Positions 45,027-53,626 of a stretch of 64,000 nucleotides of DNA are shown here, one piece after another; position 1 is the first letter of the stretch, and every line of letters starts with the position of its first letter. The position numbers and the translations under genes were made by a program. The notes beneath the pieces were generated by a model. That model was not told where the DNA came from and searched no databases. It worked only from the letters and a program-made list of their open reading frames with translations. The stretch covers positions 1-64,000 of the forward strand of contig CAVWFH010000001.1 in the NCBI GenBank assembly GCA_963754065.1, read 5' to 3'. Origin of the DNA: JALORV01 sp963754065 (GTDB lineage Bacteria > Pseudomonadota > Gammaproteobacteria > Burkholderiales > Burkholderiaceae_F).

Positions 45027-45329
45027 GACCTTTTCACGCCGCTGCTGTGCGTGTCGCGCTTCAGCGTGTTGCGACTTAGCAGCTCGTCGTTCGGCGCGAC
45101 ATAGAAAACCTTGCGGTGATCTACCGCCCGTGAGCCCGCCATGTATCGGGCTGCGTTCGGGCTGGCCCGGGACACCACTTCACAGCGGTCCCTGCTGCGG
45201 GGCCAGCGCCATGAGACCTGAAATTTGTACACCCTTGTTTGACGAAGGGACAAACATCGGCGGATCGGGCACCTACCTTGGTTCAAGCGGCAGAAGAAAA
45301 AGAACCAGCGATCGTCCTTGGAGGACCCA
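45027..45329. other. Intergenic region before the cytolysin-like gene
   Basis: About 300 bases without a gene. A weak hairpin (CCCTT, 8-base loop, AAGGG) lies near 45230-45247. No clear promoter was identified. A strong ribosome site (GGAGG at about 45320-45325) serves the gene starting at 45330. Confidence 0.4.
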
Positions 45330-47379
45330 ATGAGTGCGTACTCGTATCTCCGATTAGCGTCTGGCGTGATGTTGGCTGCACTAGTCGTTTCCTGCGGCGG
45401 CAGCGATGATGCTGCGCCGATCGTTCCGGCAAGCGTTCCAGCAAACGTGCCAACGACCACCCCCGAGCAGAGCCCCAGCGCCTACCTGCAGGCCTTGCCG
45501 AAGTGGGAACAGTTCAGTCCGCCGGTGACAGGCGCCTCTCAGACCAAGGTCGGTGAAACGGCTGAGAGCAAGGAGACCATCGACAACGTGCCCGTCATCG
45601 ACCCGACGACCAAAGGGATCATCGGCTATCGCACGGAGGATTACACCTGCGCAAGCACATCCTTCAACATGAAGGACACGCCCGAAAAGATCGCGATGTT
45701 CAGTCCGGACCGAGAGATACTCTGGCCGGGCGCGCTGATCCAGGGCAAGAAGCCACCGCGACGGCATCGGTTCGCTCTTGCCGCTGGTGATCAACGAACG
45801 CACACCCATCAAGGTGTCGATTCCCTCCCTTGCCACGGCGGACAACTACCGTGTCGTCGACACACCCGACCAGGCCGACGTCAACCAGGCGATTGGTTCG
45901 ATGGTGTCGAACGCCACGACCGCCAACCTTGTCACGCCCAGCACGATCCAGTTCCTCATGGAGGACTACGACTCGGAGGAGTCGTTCGCCCTCAAGGCCA
46001 GCATGTCGGGAAAATACCTCGGCTTCCGTGCCAGCGCTTCGGCAGCCGTCAGTCGCAGTGCCAACGAGCGCACCGTGATGGTCTATTTCTACGAGAAGAT
46101 GTTCGAGGTGGTGGTCGAACCGCCGCAGACGCCGGGCTCGTTCTTCAGCAACGCGTTCACGCGCGAGAAACTGGATGAGCAGGTCACCATGGGGCGTGTC
46201 GGCCCCGACAATCCGCCCGTCTATCTGTCCAATGTGGTCTATGGACGAATGATGGCCTTCACGTTCACATCGACGGCGTCGGCCAGTGAGATCCGGGCCG
46301 CGCTGAACGCGTCCTACAAGGGCATTTTCAGTGCCAGCTTCAAGGTGGACACCGAACACGAGAAGATCCTCAATACCGCCAAGATCACCGTGACGTCCCT
46401 GGGAGGCAGTGCCAAGGCATCGGTCGCGATGATCGCCTCCGGTGACTGGCGCGACTATTTCAAGGCCGACGCACCGTTGACAACCGCCTATCCGATCTCC
46501 TACACCTTCCGCAACCTAGGCGATGGATCCATCGCCAGTGTCGCGGAATCCACTGAATACACGATCAAGGAGTGCACGCTCGACACCACGGCCTTCACGG
46601 GATTCGTGCTGGACAGCTTCGAGGCGGACGTCGGCGGCTGGGGAGTGCAGAACCCGCCGCTCGCGCTGAGTTGGGGCCAGCCCACGACGCCGCAGAGCAT
46701 TTTCTACGGATACATCCACGCCAAGCACACGAACGAGCTGATCAATACAAACTTCCTTTATGACGTCGGCTATGTCGCCGCGCCAGCTCACTTCGAAGGA
46801 GCGAAGAGCGATTTTTATCGAGGCGAACTGACGTTCTGGTTCAAGCCCGAGGAGAACCTGATCAACCGGTCGGCTGGCACCTACTGCTATCGCCCCATCC
46901 CGTTCCTGCCCCCGATCTGCTGGCCGGGACTGGTCGTGACCAGTGTGCCGCTCGACAGCGACTTCAAGGTTACGACCGATGACCAGGTCACCACATTTGA
47001 CCAGGTGGTGCTGCGCGGGGGCACGCCGCCGTTTGCGGTGCTGACACTGACCTACAACCCGAAGGATGTGCAGGTTCCGCGTGAATGGAAAAAACACGTG
47101 TTCGCACTGACCAACGACAAAACCAGGAGCGCCTGCGATCCCACGGTCTCGAGTCGCGGCTGCTGGATGGTCGAGGATGAAGTGGCGAGCGAAGAGCAGA
47201 TTCGTTACGTGCTCTCCAACGTGACGGACCTTCGCATCCGCGCCAGCTATCCCGTGCAGCGCCGCCTGTGCGCCGACCAGCCGCTGCCCGCTGACCTGGC
47301 CAACTGCGTTGCGTGGCTGGACGCTCCCTACGGCTATGTCGGTGGTTACATCGACGAGGTCAAGCTGAGTCTCAACTAG
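45330..47379 (+). CDS. Cholesterol-dependent-cytolysin-like lipoprotein with laminin-B-like C-terminus
   Basis: Predicted pore-forming protein of about 682 residues. Lipobox VVSC (Cys22) makes it a lipoprotein. Residues about 55-415 match the core of thiol-activated cytolysins: LPKWEQFSPP, ILWPGALIQGK, PLVINERTPIKVS, YLSNVVYGRMMAFTFTSTA (Tyr304), ILNTAKITVTSLGGSAKA and TTAYPISYTFR. The undecapeptide-bearing membrane-recognition domain 4 is absent. Instead, residues about 427-682 resemble laminin domain IV: YVAAPAHFEGAKSDFYRGEL, then FDQVVLRGG and SNVTDLRIRASYPV, ending in IDEVKLSLN. One extra A near 45748-45751 shifts the frame; without it ALIQGK continues into SHRDGIGSLLPLVIN. A strong ribosome site precedes the ATG. 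Confidence 0.75.
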
Positions 47380-47415
47380 ATCTCATCCGCCGTATCGGCA
47401 GAAGACAATGCATGC

Positions 47416-47443
47416 GGGGCCGCGACCAGAGGGTTGCGGCCCC
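47416..47443. terminator. Strong hairpin after the cytolysin-like gene
   Basis: GGGGCCGCGACC pairs with GGTTGCGGCCCC across a 4-base loop (12 pairs, one G-T), starting 37 bases after the stop. No T-tract follows, so it may be a Rho-type or bidirectional structure between convergent genes. Confidence 0.55.
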
Positions 47444-47567
47444 GCCCTGCGGCTGGCCGGTTGCCGTGGCGCGGATGCGTTTTTGTAAAGGTCGACTCCG
47501 CGCGATGGCCGGGACTCGCGCATCCGATGCACTTGCCGCCTTTGTCCTGAATCCCTGTTGCGTCAGG

Positions 47568-49355
47568 CTAGGCGCCGATCCACTGGCGTCGCAGCGTCGC
47601 GGCGCGCCGCGATGATTTCGGATCGGGCTTGAGCAGAAACTTCGGAGGCGGCTGCGTTGCCAGGCGCAGCGTGAAGGACATCAGCTCGTCGCGCCGGAAT
47701 GCGTGCAGTTCGATCGCATCGCCGGGTTGATAGCGTGCAAGCCGTCTGTCGAGGTTTTCGGCGGACACGCGCAATCCGTCGAGCGCGATCAGAACGTCGC
47801 CGCCGGAAAGGCCGGCCGTCTGGGCCGGCGTGCCATCGTAGACATGGGTGATCTTCGCTTCACCGCTCGCGGCGACGGTGCAGCCGAGCATTGCGAAGTG
47901 CGGTTTGTCGAGGGCCGGGCGACGCTCGAAGGCGATGCCGAACGGCGCCAGTAAGTGTCCGAAGTCCGGGTCGCGCGTGCCTTCGGTCCACTCCTGCAGC
48001 ACGCGCGCGAGATTCAGTCCGGTCGCCTCTTCCATGGCGGCGAGCACGCCGTCTTCGTCCACGCCGCCGTAGTCGGCACCCGCGTCCTTGTAGTGCCTCC
48101 ATAGCAGACGCATCACGTCGTCCAGCGACTTGCGGCCCTGCGTTTCGCTGCGGATCGTGAGGTCAAGTGCGAGTGCGACCAGTGAACCCTTCTGGTAGTA
48201 GCTCACGACGCTGTTGGGGGCGTTCTCGTCCTGGCGGTAATACTTGATCCAGGCGTCGAACGAACTCTCGGCCACGCTTTGTTTCAGGCGGCTCGTCCGT
48301 TGCAACACGGCGGTCATCGTCGCGGCCAGGGTCTCGAGGTACTGCGCCTCTGTCAGCAGTCCGGCGCGAGCCAGCATCAGGTCGTCGTAGTACGAAGTGA
48401 ATCCTTCGAACGCCCACAGCAGCCGCGTGTAATTTTCCTGTGTCAGGTCGTACGGAACCAATGCGGCCGGACGGATGCGCTTGACGTTCCAGCTGTGAAA
48501 GTACTCATGGCTCGCCAGGCCGAGGAAATTGCGGTAGCCCTCGGTTGCGTCCTTCAATCCCACGAACGGCAGGTCGTCGCGCTTGCAGATGAGTGCCGTC
48601 GAGTTGCGGTGCTCCAGCCCGCCGTACCCGTCGCCGACGGCCAGCGTCATGAAGGTGTAGCGCGCAAAGGGGGCCTTGCGGGTGCGCGGCTCGAACAGGC
48701 GGATCTGCGCTTCGCAGACGCGCGCGAGGTCGGACGTCAGTCGCTTCATGTCGAGCCGTGGCACACGGCCCGTGACCGCCACCTCGTGCGGAACGCCGAG
48801 CACGTCGAAACGCGCCAGCTCGAACTCGCCCAGTTCGACCGGGCAGTCGATCAGCTCGTCGTAGCTCGACGCCTGATAGGTGCCAAAGCCGTGTCGACGG
48901 GTTGCACGCGCGGGCGCCAACCCGGTGGCGACCTTCCAGCCCGCATAGCGCTCGCCCGCCGGTGGCAGGATGTCGACCGTGCAGGGGGCATGTTCATGGC
49001 CGATCGGCAGCAGGAACACACTGGTGCCATTGAAGAAGCCGTGCGTCTCGTCGAGGTGCGCTGCCCGCACCGACAGGTCCCACGCGTAGATTTCGCAGGC
49101 GACTTCGAGCGCACCCTTCACGGGGGCCGCGCGCCACGTGTGCTTGTCCAGCTTGTCGATCGGAACCTTGCGACTGCCTGCGAGAGCGCTGATGCGCACG
49201 ATGTGGCGCGAGAATTCCCGGATCATGTAGCTGCCGGGAATCCAGGCCGGCAGCATGAAAAGTTGCCCCTGCGGGTCGGGACGCTCCACGCGGCAGATGA
49301 CGTGGAACAGGTGGGCGGCCGGATCCGCCGGGCGGATCGCGTAATGAATGCTCAT
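47568..49355 (-). CDS. M61-family metallopeptidase with PDZ domain
   Basis: Glycyl-aminopeptidase-like M61 peptidase of 595 residues. An N-terminal beta domain (PAWIPGSYMIREFSRHIVRI) precedes the zinc site HEYFHSWNVKRIRPAALVPY (HEYFH at 283-287) and the downstream Glu region LWAFEGFTSYYDDLMLARAG. A PDZ domain occupies about residues 495-570 (VYDGTPAQTAGLSGGDVLIA). No signal peptide, so cytoplasmic. I start at the ATG at 49355 because MSIHYAIRPADPAAHLF matches the family start; the frame is open upstream. Confidence 0.9.
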   Translation of the reverse strand: MSIHYAIRPADPAAHLFHVICRVERPDPQGQLFMLPAWIPGSYMIREFSRHIVRISALAGSRKVPIDKLDKHTWRAAPVKGALEVACEIYAWDLSVRAAHLDETHGFFNGTSVFLLPIGHEHAPCTVDILPPAGERYAGWKVATGLAPARATRRHGFGTYQASSYDELIDCPVELGEFELARFDVLGVPHEVAVTGRVPRLDMKRLTSDLARVCEAQIRLFEPRTRKAPFARYTFMTLAVGDGYGGLEHRNSTALICKRDDLPFVGLKDATEGYRNFLGLASHEYFHSWNVKRIRPAALVPYDLTQENYTRLLWAFEGFTSYYDDLMLARAGLLTEAQYLETLAATMTAVLQRTSRLKQSVAESSFDAWIKYYRQDENAPNSVVSYYQKGSLVALALDLTIRSETQGRKSLDDVMRLLWRHYKDAGADYGGVDEDGVLAAMEEATGLNLARVLQEWTEGTRDPDFGHLLAPFGIAFERRPALDKPHFAMLGCTVAASGEAKITHVYDGTPAQTAGLSGGDVLIALDGLRVSAENLDRRLARYQPGDAIELHAFRRDELMSFTLRLATQPPPKFLLKPDPKSSRRAATLRRQWIGA

Positions 49356-49413
49356 GGAAGGATGCTTGGGGTGACGGACGAGTGTAGACGGCCGTTCCGG
49401 CCAGCCGGGCAAG

Positions 49414-50118
49414 CTAGTGGCGCAGCACGTCCAGCACTTCGGAGCGGAACTCGCGCTGATACAGCAGGTAGAGGATGCCGGCGGTGCCGACGGCGAAGGC
49501 GAGCGGCGAGAAGAACCACAGGATGACGGCGAAGGCCATGTAGTACGCCCGCAGGCCGTCATTGAAGGTCTCGGCGGCCAGTCCGACGACGCGGCCGGCG
49601 CGGTCGGCGAATTCCTCGCGCGACGCTTCACCGCTTTCGAACACCTTCGGGTCGGGCGCGGAGGCGATCAGCAGCGCGCCGAAGGTGTACTGCCGCATCG
49701 ACCAGGTAAAGCGAAAAAAGGCGTAGACAAACACGGCAGCGAGCGCAAAGAGCTTGAGATCGAACACGAATGCGGTCGTGCGTGTTGCGAACGGGATCTC
49801 GCGCACGAGCTTCGCCGCCTCTTCGGTGGCGCCGAGCAGCGCGAACAGTCCGCCGATGATCAGGATGGTGGTCGATGCGAAGAAGGACGGGCTGGTCGAC
49901 AGGTTTTGCACGACCACGCCGTCGATGACGCGGTTCTCGCGCGCGGTGGTCTGCACCATCCACAGCCGGCGGTAGTGGTTGGTCGTCGCCAGCAGTGACC
50001 CGCCGGTCGAAGCTCTGCGTCGAGCAAATGCGGCGTAGGCCCACCAGCCCAGGACGAACCAGGCGAGCGCCAGCCAGTCCGGCAGGCTGATCTGGCGAGC
50101 GAGTTCAAGCGGAGTCAT
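49414..50118 (-). CDS. DUF599 membrane protein
   Basis: A 234-residue membrane protein of the DUF599 family with about four hydrophobic spans. Blocks: WLALAWFVLGWWAYAAFARR, VVQNLSTSPSFFASTTILII, FAFFRF-like segment VFVYAFFRFTWSMRQYTFGA and the closing span SPLAFAVGTAGILYLLYQRE. Function unknown. It is the last gene before the M61 peptidase on the same strand. Confidence 0.85.
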   Translation of the reverse strand: MTPLELARQISLPDWLALAWFVLGWWAYAAFARRRASTGGSLLATTNHYRRLWMVQTTARENRVIDGVVVQNLSTSPSFFASTTILIIGGLFALLGATEEAAKLVREIPFATRTTAFVFDLKLFALAAVFVYAFFRFTWSMRQYTFGALLIASAPDPKVFESGEASREEFADRAGRVVGLAAETFNDGLRAYYMAFAVILWFFSPLAFAVGTAGILYLLYQREFRSEVLDVLRH

Positions 50119-50166
50119 CGGTCACTGCAATCGGATCTCACAGCATACTGCCGCGCCGGATGCGCT

Positions 50167-50559
50167 TCACGCACGCAGGCGTCGTGCATTCGCCTTGACG
50201 CGACGTCGCACCGGTGCGAGCACGCGTTGGGCGAGAACTGCCGAGTCGCGCGCGCTGCGCCGGCCGACTCGCTGCAGGGACCCTTGCGGCGAACGCCCCG
50301 CCAGTGCCGCGCTCCACAGGTCTGTCCACAGGCGCTGTTGCATGGCCACGGACTGCTGCCAGAGTGCCCACTGAGCTTCCTGCCCGGCCTGCAGCTTCTC
50401 TGCCACCATGCGCGTCGCTTCCTTCCGGTCGGCCGCTCGCGTCAGCGTCGGTGCAGCCAGCAACCGCCGGGTGCGCTTCTGCATGACCTGCGGCGAATAC
50501 CAGGCGATCTCGCCGGCACTCAATGCCAGCTTCCACCATTCCCACATCGCGTTGCTCAT
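50167..50559 (-). CDS. Hypothetical helical protein (phasin-like composition)
   Basis: A 130-residue, strongly helical protein: MWEWWKLALSAGEIAWYSPQ start, then a coiled-coil-like stretch (EATRMVAEKLQAGQEAQWAL, WQQSVAMQQRLW) and a very basic tail (RRRVKANARRLRA). The composition recalls phasins, proteins of polyhydroxyalkanoate granules, but no phasin motif is certain. It overlaps the end of the cytidylyltransferase gene by 4 bases, so they are coupled. Confidence 0.6.
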   Translation of the reverse strand: MSNAMWEWWKLALSAGEIAWYSPQVMQKRTRRLLAAPTLTRAADRKEATRMVAEKLQAGQEAQWALWQQSVAMQQRLWTDLWSAALAGRSPQGSLQRVGRRSARDSAVLAQRVLAPVRRRVKANARRLRA

Positions 50560-51155
50560 CCATTCTCCTCGACGGTGTCGACGTCATACAGGACGCCCGG
50601 ATCTTCCACTTCGATCAATCGCGGCGGATGCGCTTCCAGCACCGGCCGCGCACCGGCATCACCGCCCAGTGCCAGCAGCTGAGTTCGCAGCCGGGCGGCA
50701 AATCCAACCGGGTGCCCGCGCTGGCCGCGGAACATCGGCGCCGCCGTCAGTGCCCCTTCGAGCACGAACCCGACGATCGCACGCACGGTTGATGCCTCGA
50801 TGGCCGGCATGTCCGCGAGGGCGATGACCCATCCGGCAGCGCGTTCTTCTGCCTGAACCCCGCGCACAATCGATGCGCTCATGCCCGCATCCGCGTCGTG
50901 GCAGACCGCCAGGGTGCAGCCTTCGCTGCGCAGGAGGGCGTGCAGTTGGCGCTGGGCGTCGCTGTCGGCCGGACGGACGACGGCAGTGACCCGGGGCACC
51001 GCGCCAAGCAACGTGCGCGCGGCGGCCGCCGCTATCGGAGTGCCAACATGTGGGCCGCGGCGCGCGGGCGCCAGCAATTTGAGCTCCCGGCCAGTCGGGT
51101 CATAGCGTGTTCCCAGCCCGGCGGCCAGCAGGATGCCGACGATCTCAGGCGCCAT
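50556..51155 (-). CDS. MobA-like nucleotidyltransferase (MocA type)
   Basis: NTP-transferase-fold protein of 199 residues, probably the molybdopterin cytidylyltransferase that makes the MCD cofactor of xanthine-oxidase-type hydroxylases. Motifs: IVGILLAAGLGTRYDPTGRE with KLLAP, CHDADAGMSASIVRGVQ, and WVIALADMPAIEASTVRAIV (Asp-Met-Pro). The RGQRGHPVGF loop is the usual MocA signature. Two neighbouring genes (53627-56317) encode a molybdenum hydroxylase that would need this cofactor. Confidence 0.8.
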   Translation of the reverse strand: MAPEIVGILLAAGLGTRYDPTGRELKLLAPARRGPHVGTPIAAAAARTLLGAVPRVTAVVRPADSDAQRQLHALLRSEGCTLAVCHDADAGMSASIVRGVQAEERAAGWVIALADMPAIEASTVRAIVGFVLEGALTAAPMFRGQRGHPVGFAARLRTQLLALGGDAGARPVLEAHPPRLIEVEDPGVLYDVDTVEENG

Positions 51156-52536
51156 CCGGACGGCGCTTCCCCGCGAGCCGCATCACGATCCATGCGACGA
51201 CACCCGCGCCCATGACATAGAGCGCGACGTGCACGGCATTCTGTGACTGCGCATACGTCACGCTCGAGTACAGCAGATAGGCGCACGTGGCGACGAAGAC
51301 GATCGGCAGGATCGGATACATGGGCACCTTGAACGGACGCGCTACGTACGGAGCGCGAAACCGCAGCACGAACAGCGCCACGCCCGTCAGCAGGAAGAAG
51401 AACCAGAACACGGGTGCGGTGAACTCGACCATCGTCGAGAAGCCGTCCTTTTGTACCGCCCCGAAGGCGATGAGCGCGAGCGCGATCGTGGCCTGAACAA
51501 GAAACGCGATCACGGGCACGTTGCGCTCGCCGTGCCAGTGGCTCATGAATGCCAGCACCGGCCAGTCGCGCCCGAGCGCGTAATTGGTGCGGGCGCCGAC
51601 GATCATCGTGGCGTTGATCGACGTCAGCGTGGCAATGCCGACGATCGCTCCGATCAGCTGGGCGCCCAGAGGACCGAAGGCGGCCTGCATCACATCGGCG
51701 CCGACGGCGTTGCTCTTGGCCAGTCCCGCGAAGCCGAGTCCCTTGAGTACGGCCAGCACGACGAGCACGTAGATGATCGTGATGACGAGCAGCGAAAGGA
51801 CCAGGGTCCGCACGATCGCGCGCGGCCCGCCCTTGACCTCGGCAGAGATGTAGGCCGCCTCGTTCCAGCCGCCGTAGGTGAGCAGCACGAAGACCATCGC
51901 CAGGCCGAACATCGCGGGCATTCCGGAGGCCGTCGGGGTCGCTGCCGAGGGCTCGACGGGCGCAGTCGCGATCAGCCCGGCGATTGCCACCAGCAGCAGG
52001 CCACTGACCTCGAGGATCGTCAGCAGGTTCTGCGTGCGTGCCGATTCGCGCAGGCCGACGATGTTGATGGCGGTCAGCACCACGACGGTGAGTGCCGCAT
52101 AGATCGCGGATGACTGCGCTCCCAGCGACACGACCCGGCTCATGTAGTCGCCGAAGACGAAAGCGAGCAGCGCGATCGAACCGGTGGTGATCACCATCAC
52201 GCGGGCCCAGGCGAAGAAGAAGCTGGCGTCGCGGCCAAAGGCCTTGGTGATGAAGTGATAGTCACCGCCGGCGTTCGGGAAGGCGCTCGCAAGTTCCGCA
52301 TAGCAGAGCGCACCCACCAGGGACAGCACCCCGCCCAGAACCCAGGCGATCAGCATCCAGTCGACCGATCCGGTCACGCCGGCCACCATCGAGGGCGTCT
52401 TGAAGATGCCGGCGCCGATCACGATGCCGACCGTAATCATGACTGCGTCGAACACGGTAAGCGCCGGCTTCGGCGCAGCGATCGGAGCGAGTGCGGCGCG
52501 CTGAGCGGACGACGGAGACAACGACGTTTCGCTCAT
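51145..52536 (-). CDS. Amino acid permease (APC superfamily)
   Basis: Twelve-span amino-acid transporter of 463 residues. The first span carries the APC motif ITVGIVIGAGIFKTPSMVAG. Further signatures: VGALCYAELASAFPNAGGDY, LTYGGWNEAAYISAEVKGGP and ASINATMIVGARTN-like TSINATMIVGARTNYALGRD. It is 70 bases downstream of the exported methyltransferase gene, separated by a terminator. Its end overlaps the MocA-like start by 11 bases. The substrate is not predictable from the motifs. Confidence 0.9.
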   Translation of the reverse strand: MSETSLSPSSAQRAALAPIAAPKPALTVFDAVMITVGIVIGAGIFKTPSMVAGVTGSVDWMLIAWVLGGVLSLVGALCYAELASAFPNAGGDYHFITKAFGRDASFFFAWARVMVITTGSIALLAFVFGDYMSRVVSLGAQSSAIYAALTVVVLTAINIVGLRESARTQNLLTILEVSGLLLVAIAGLIATAPVEPSAATPTASGMPAMFGLAMVFVLLTYGGWNEAAYISAEVKGGPRAIVRTLVLSLLVITIIYVLVVLAVLKGLGFAGLAKSNAVGADVMQAAFGPLGAQLIGAIVGIATLTSINATMIVGARTNYALGRDWPVLAFMSHWHGERNVPVIAFLVQATIALALIAFGAVQKDGFSTMVEFTAPVFWFFFLLTGVALFVLRFRAPYVARPFKVPMYPILPIVFVATCAYLLYSSVTYAQSQNAVHVALYVMGAGVVAWIVMRLAGKRRPDGA

Positions 52537-52558
52537 CGAGCGTCCTTCCATATGAAGA

Positions 52559-52576
52559 GCCCCGCCGTGGCGGGGC
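52559..52576 (-). terminator. Terminator after the methyltransferase gene
   Basis: GCCCCGCC-AC-GGCGGGGC (minus strand) forms an 8-base perfect stem with a 2-base top and is followed by TCTTCATAT. It lies 30 bases past the stop of the exported methyltransferase and before the permease start. Confidence 0.65.
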
Positions 52577-52605
52577 CCTGCTGCATTCGGAAAATCAGCG
52601 CCCGG

Positions 52606-53526
52606 CTACTTGCCGTAGAAGCGCCCGCACTGCGGCAGCATTTCGGCCCAGGCGGCAGCGCGCAGTGTGCCCTGCGGCGCACCGGTGACCTTCGTCTCAA
52701 CGCTCCCGCTCTTCAACGTGCCGACCAGTTCGTTGCCGCGGACCGTACCGGTGAAGGTACGCGTCACGCCTTTGTCGTCATTGAAGGCAAAGCGGAGTTG
52801 ATCGCCACGCAGCGTGGCGCCTACGAGCGGCTGCTTGGCCGTGCCGCTGACCACATCCCCGGTGATCTTCTGGAACGTCTGGGTGAGATTGACCGTGGTG
52901 CTGGCGCCGCCGGCCTCGCGCAGCACCCAGGTCCCGTCCACGCGCGCCGGGACGATCCACAGGTACGCGGTGCGGTACTCGAATTCCGAAGTCTCGTCGG
53001 CCTCCCAGTCGCCCATCGTGAACTGGTGCGAGGTCACCCGCGTGCCGGGCTTCATGCCGAGGATGCGATGCCGTACGCACAGGTTCAGCTCCGGCAGAAG
53101 GTACATCGTGATGACCGTGGCCTTGCTGAAGTCCTCCTTGAAGATGTCGCCCTGGATGATCCGGGTCTTGCTGCCGACACCCTCGGCGGTCACGAGGCAA
53201 CTCGCCAGCTTGGCCATGTCCGGGTTGTATTCGATGCCAACCGCGTTGGCGCCCAGCTTGCCCGCGGCGATTGCGATCTTGCCGTCGCCGGCTCCGAGGT
53301 CAAAGACCAGGTCCTGCGGCGTGACCTTGGCCATGCGCAACATGCGCTGCACGAGTTCGTCGGGCGTCGGTACCCATACGACATCCTTGCCCGCCTGTCC
53401 GACCTGCGGCTTGTAGTCGCGTTCGCATTCGGCGCGAGTGCGGGCCGAGGCGTCGCTGATCAATGCGGCGCTGAGGAGGCACGCGGCTCCAATTGCCAGC
53501 GGACGTACAACGGTGCGGGACATCAT
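52606..53526 (-). CDS. Exported SAM-dependent methyltransferase-like protein
   Basis: A 306-residue protein with an apparent signal peptide (VVRPLAIGAACLLSAALIS, cleavage near ASART) ahead of a class I methyltransferase domain: VWVPTPDELVQRMLRMAKVT, the SAM motif LVFDLGAGDGKIAIAAGKLG, VGIEYNPDMAKLA and RIIQGDIFKEDF. A C-terminal beta domain (about residues 195-290) follows. Methyltransferases are normally cytoplasmic because SAM is, so the export signal is odd. I recall similar signal-bearing proteins in proteobacteria, but their role is unclear. Confidence 0.8.
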   Translation of the reverse strand: MMSRTVVRPLAIGAACLLSAALISDASARTRAECERDYKPQVGQAGKDVVWVPTPDELVQRMLRMAKVTPQDLVFDLGAGDGKIAIAAGKLGANAVGIEYNPDMAKLASCLVTAEGVGSKTRIIQGDIFKEDFSKATVITMYLLPELNLCVRHRILGMKPGTRVTSHQFTMGDWEADETSEFEYRTAYLWIVPARVDGTWVLREAGGASTTVNLTQTFQKITGDVVSGTAKQPLVGATLRGDQLRFAFNDDKGVTRTFTGTVRGNELVGTLKSGSVETKVTGAPQGTLRAAAWAEMLPQCGRFYGK

Positions 53527-53626
53527 GTGGGCTCCTGCGGAACGGGTCGTGAAGGATCGGCATTCTGCCGAAAGTCCCCGCGGCCGTCAGCCGCAGGGTG
53601 CAAGTGGAAGCGAATCGGACACGCAA

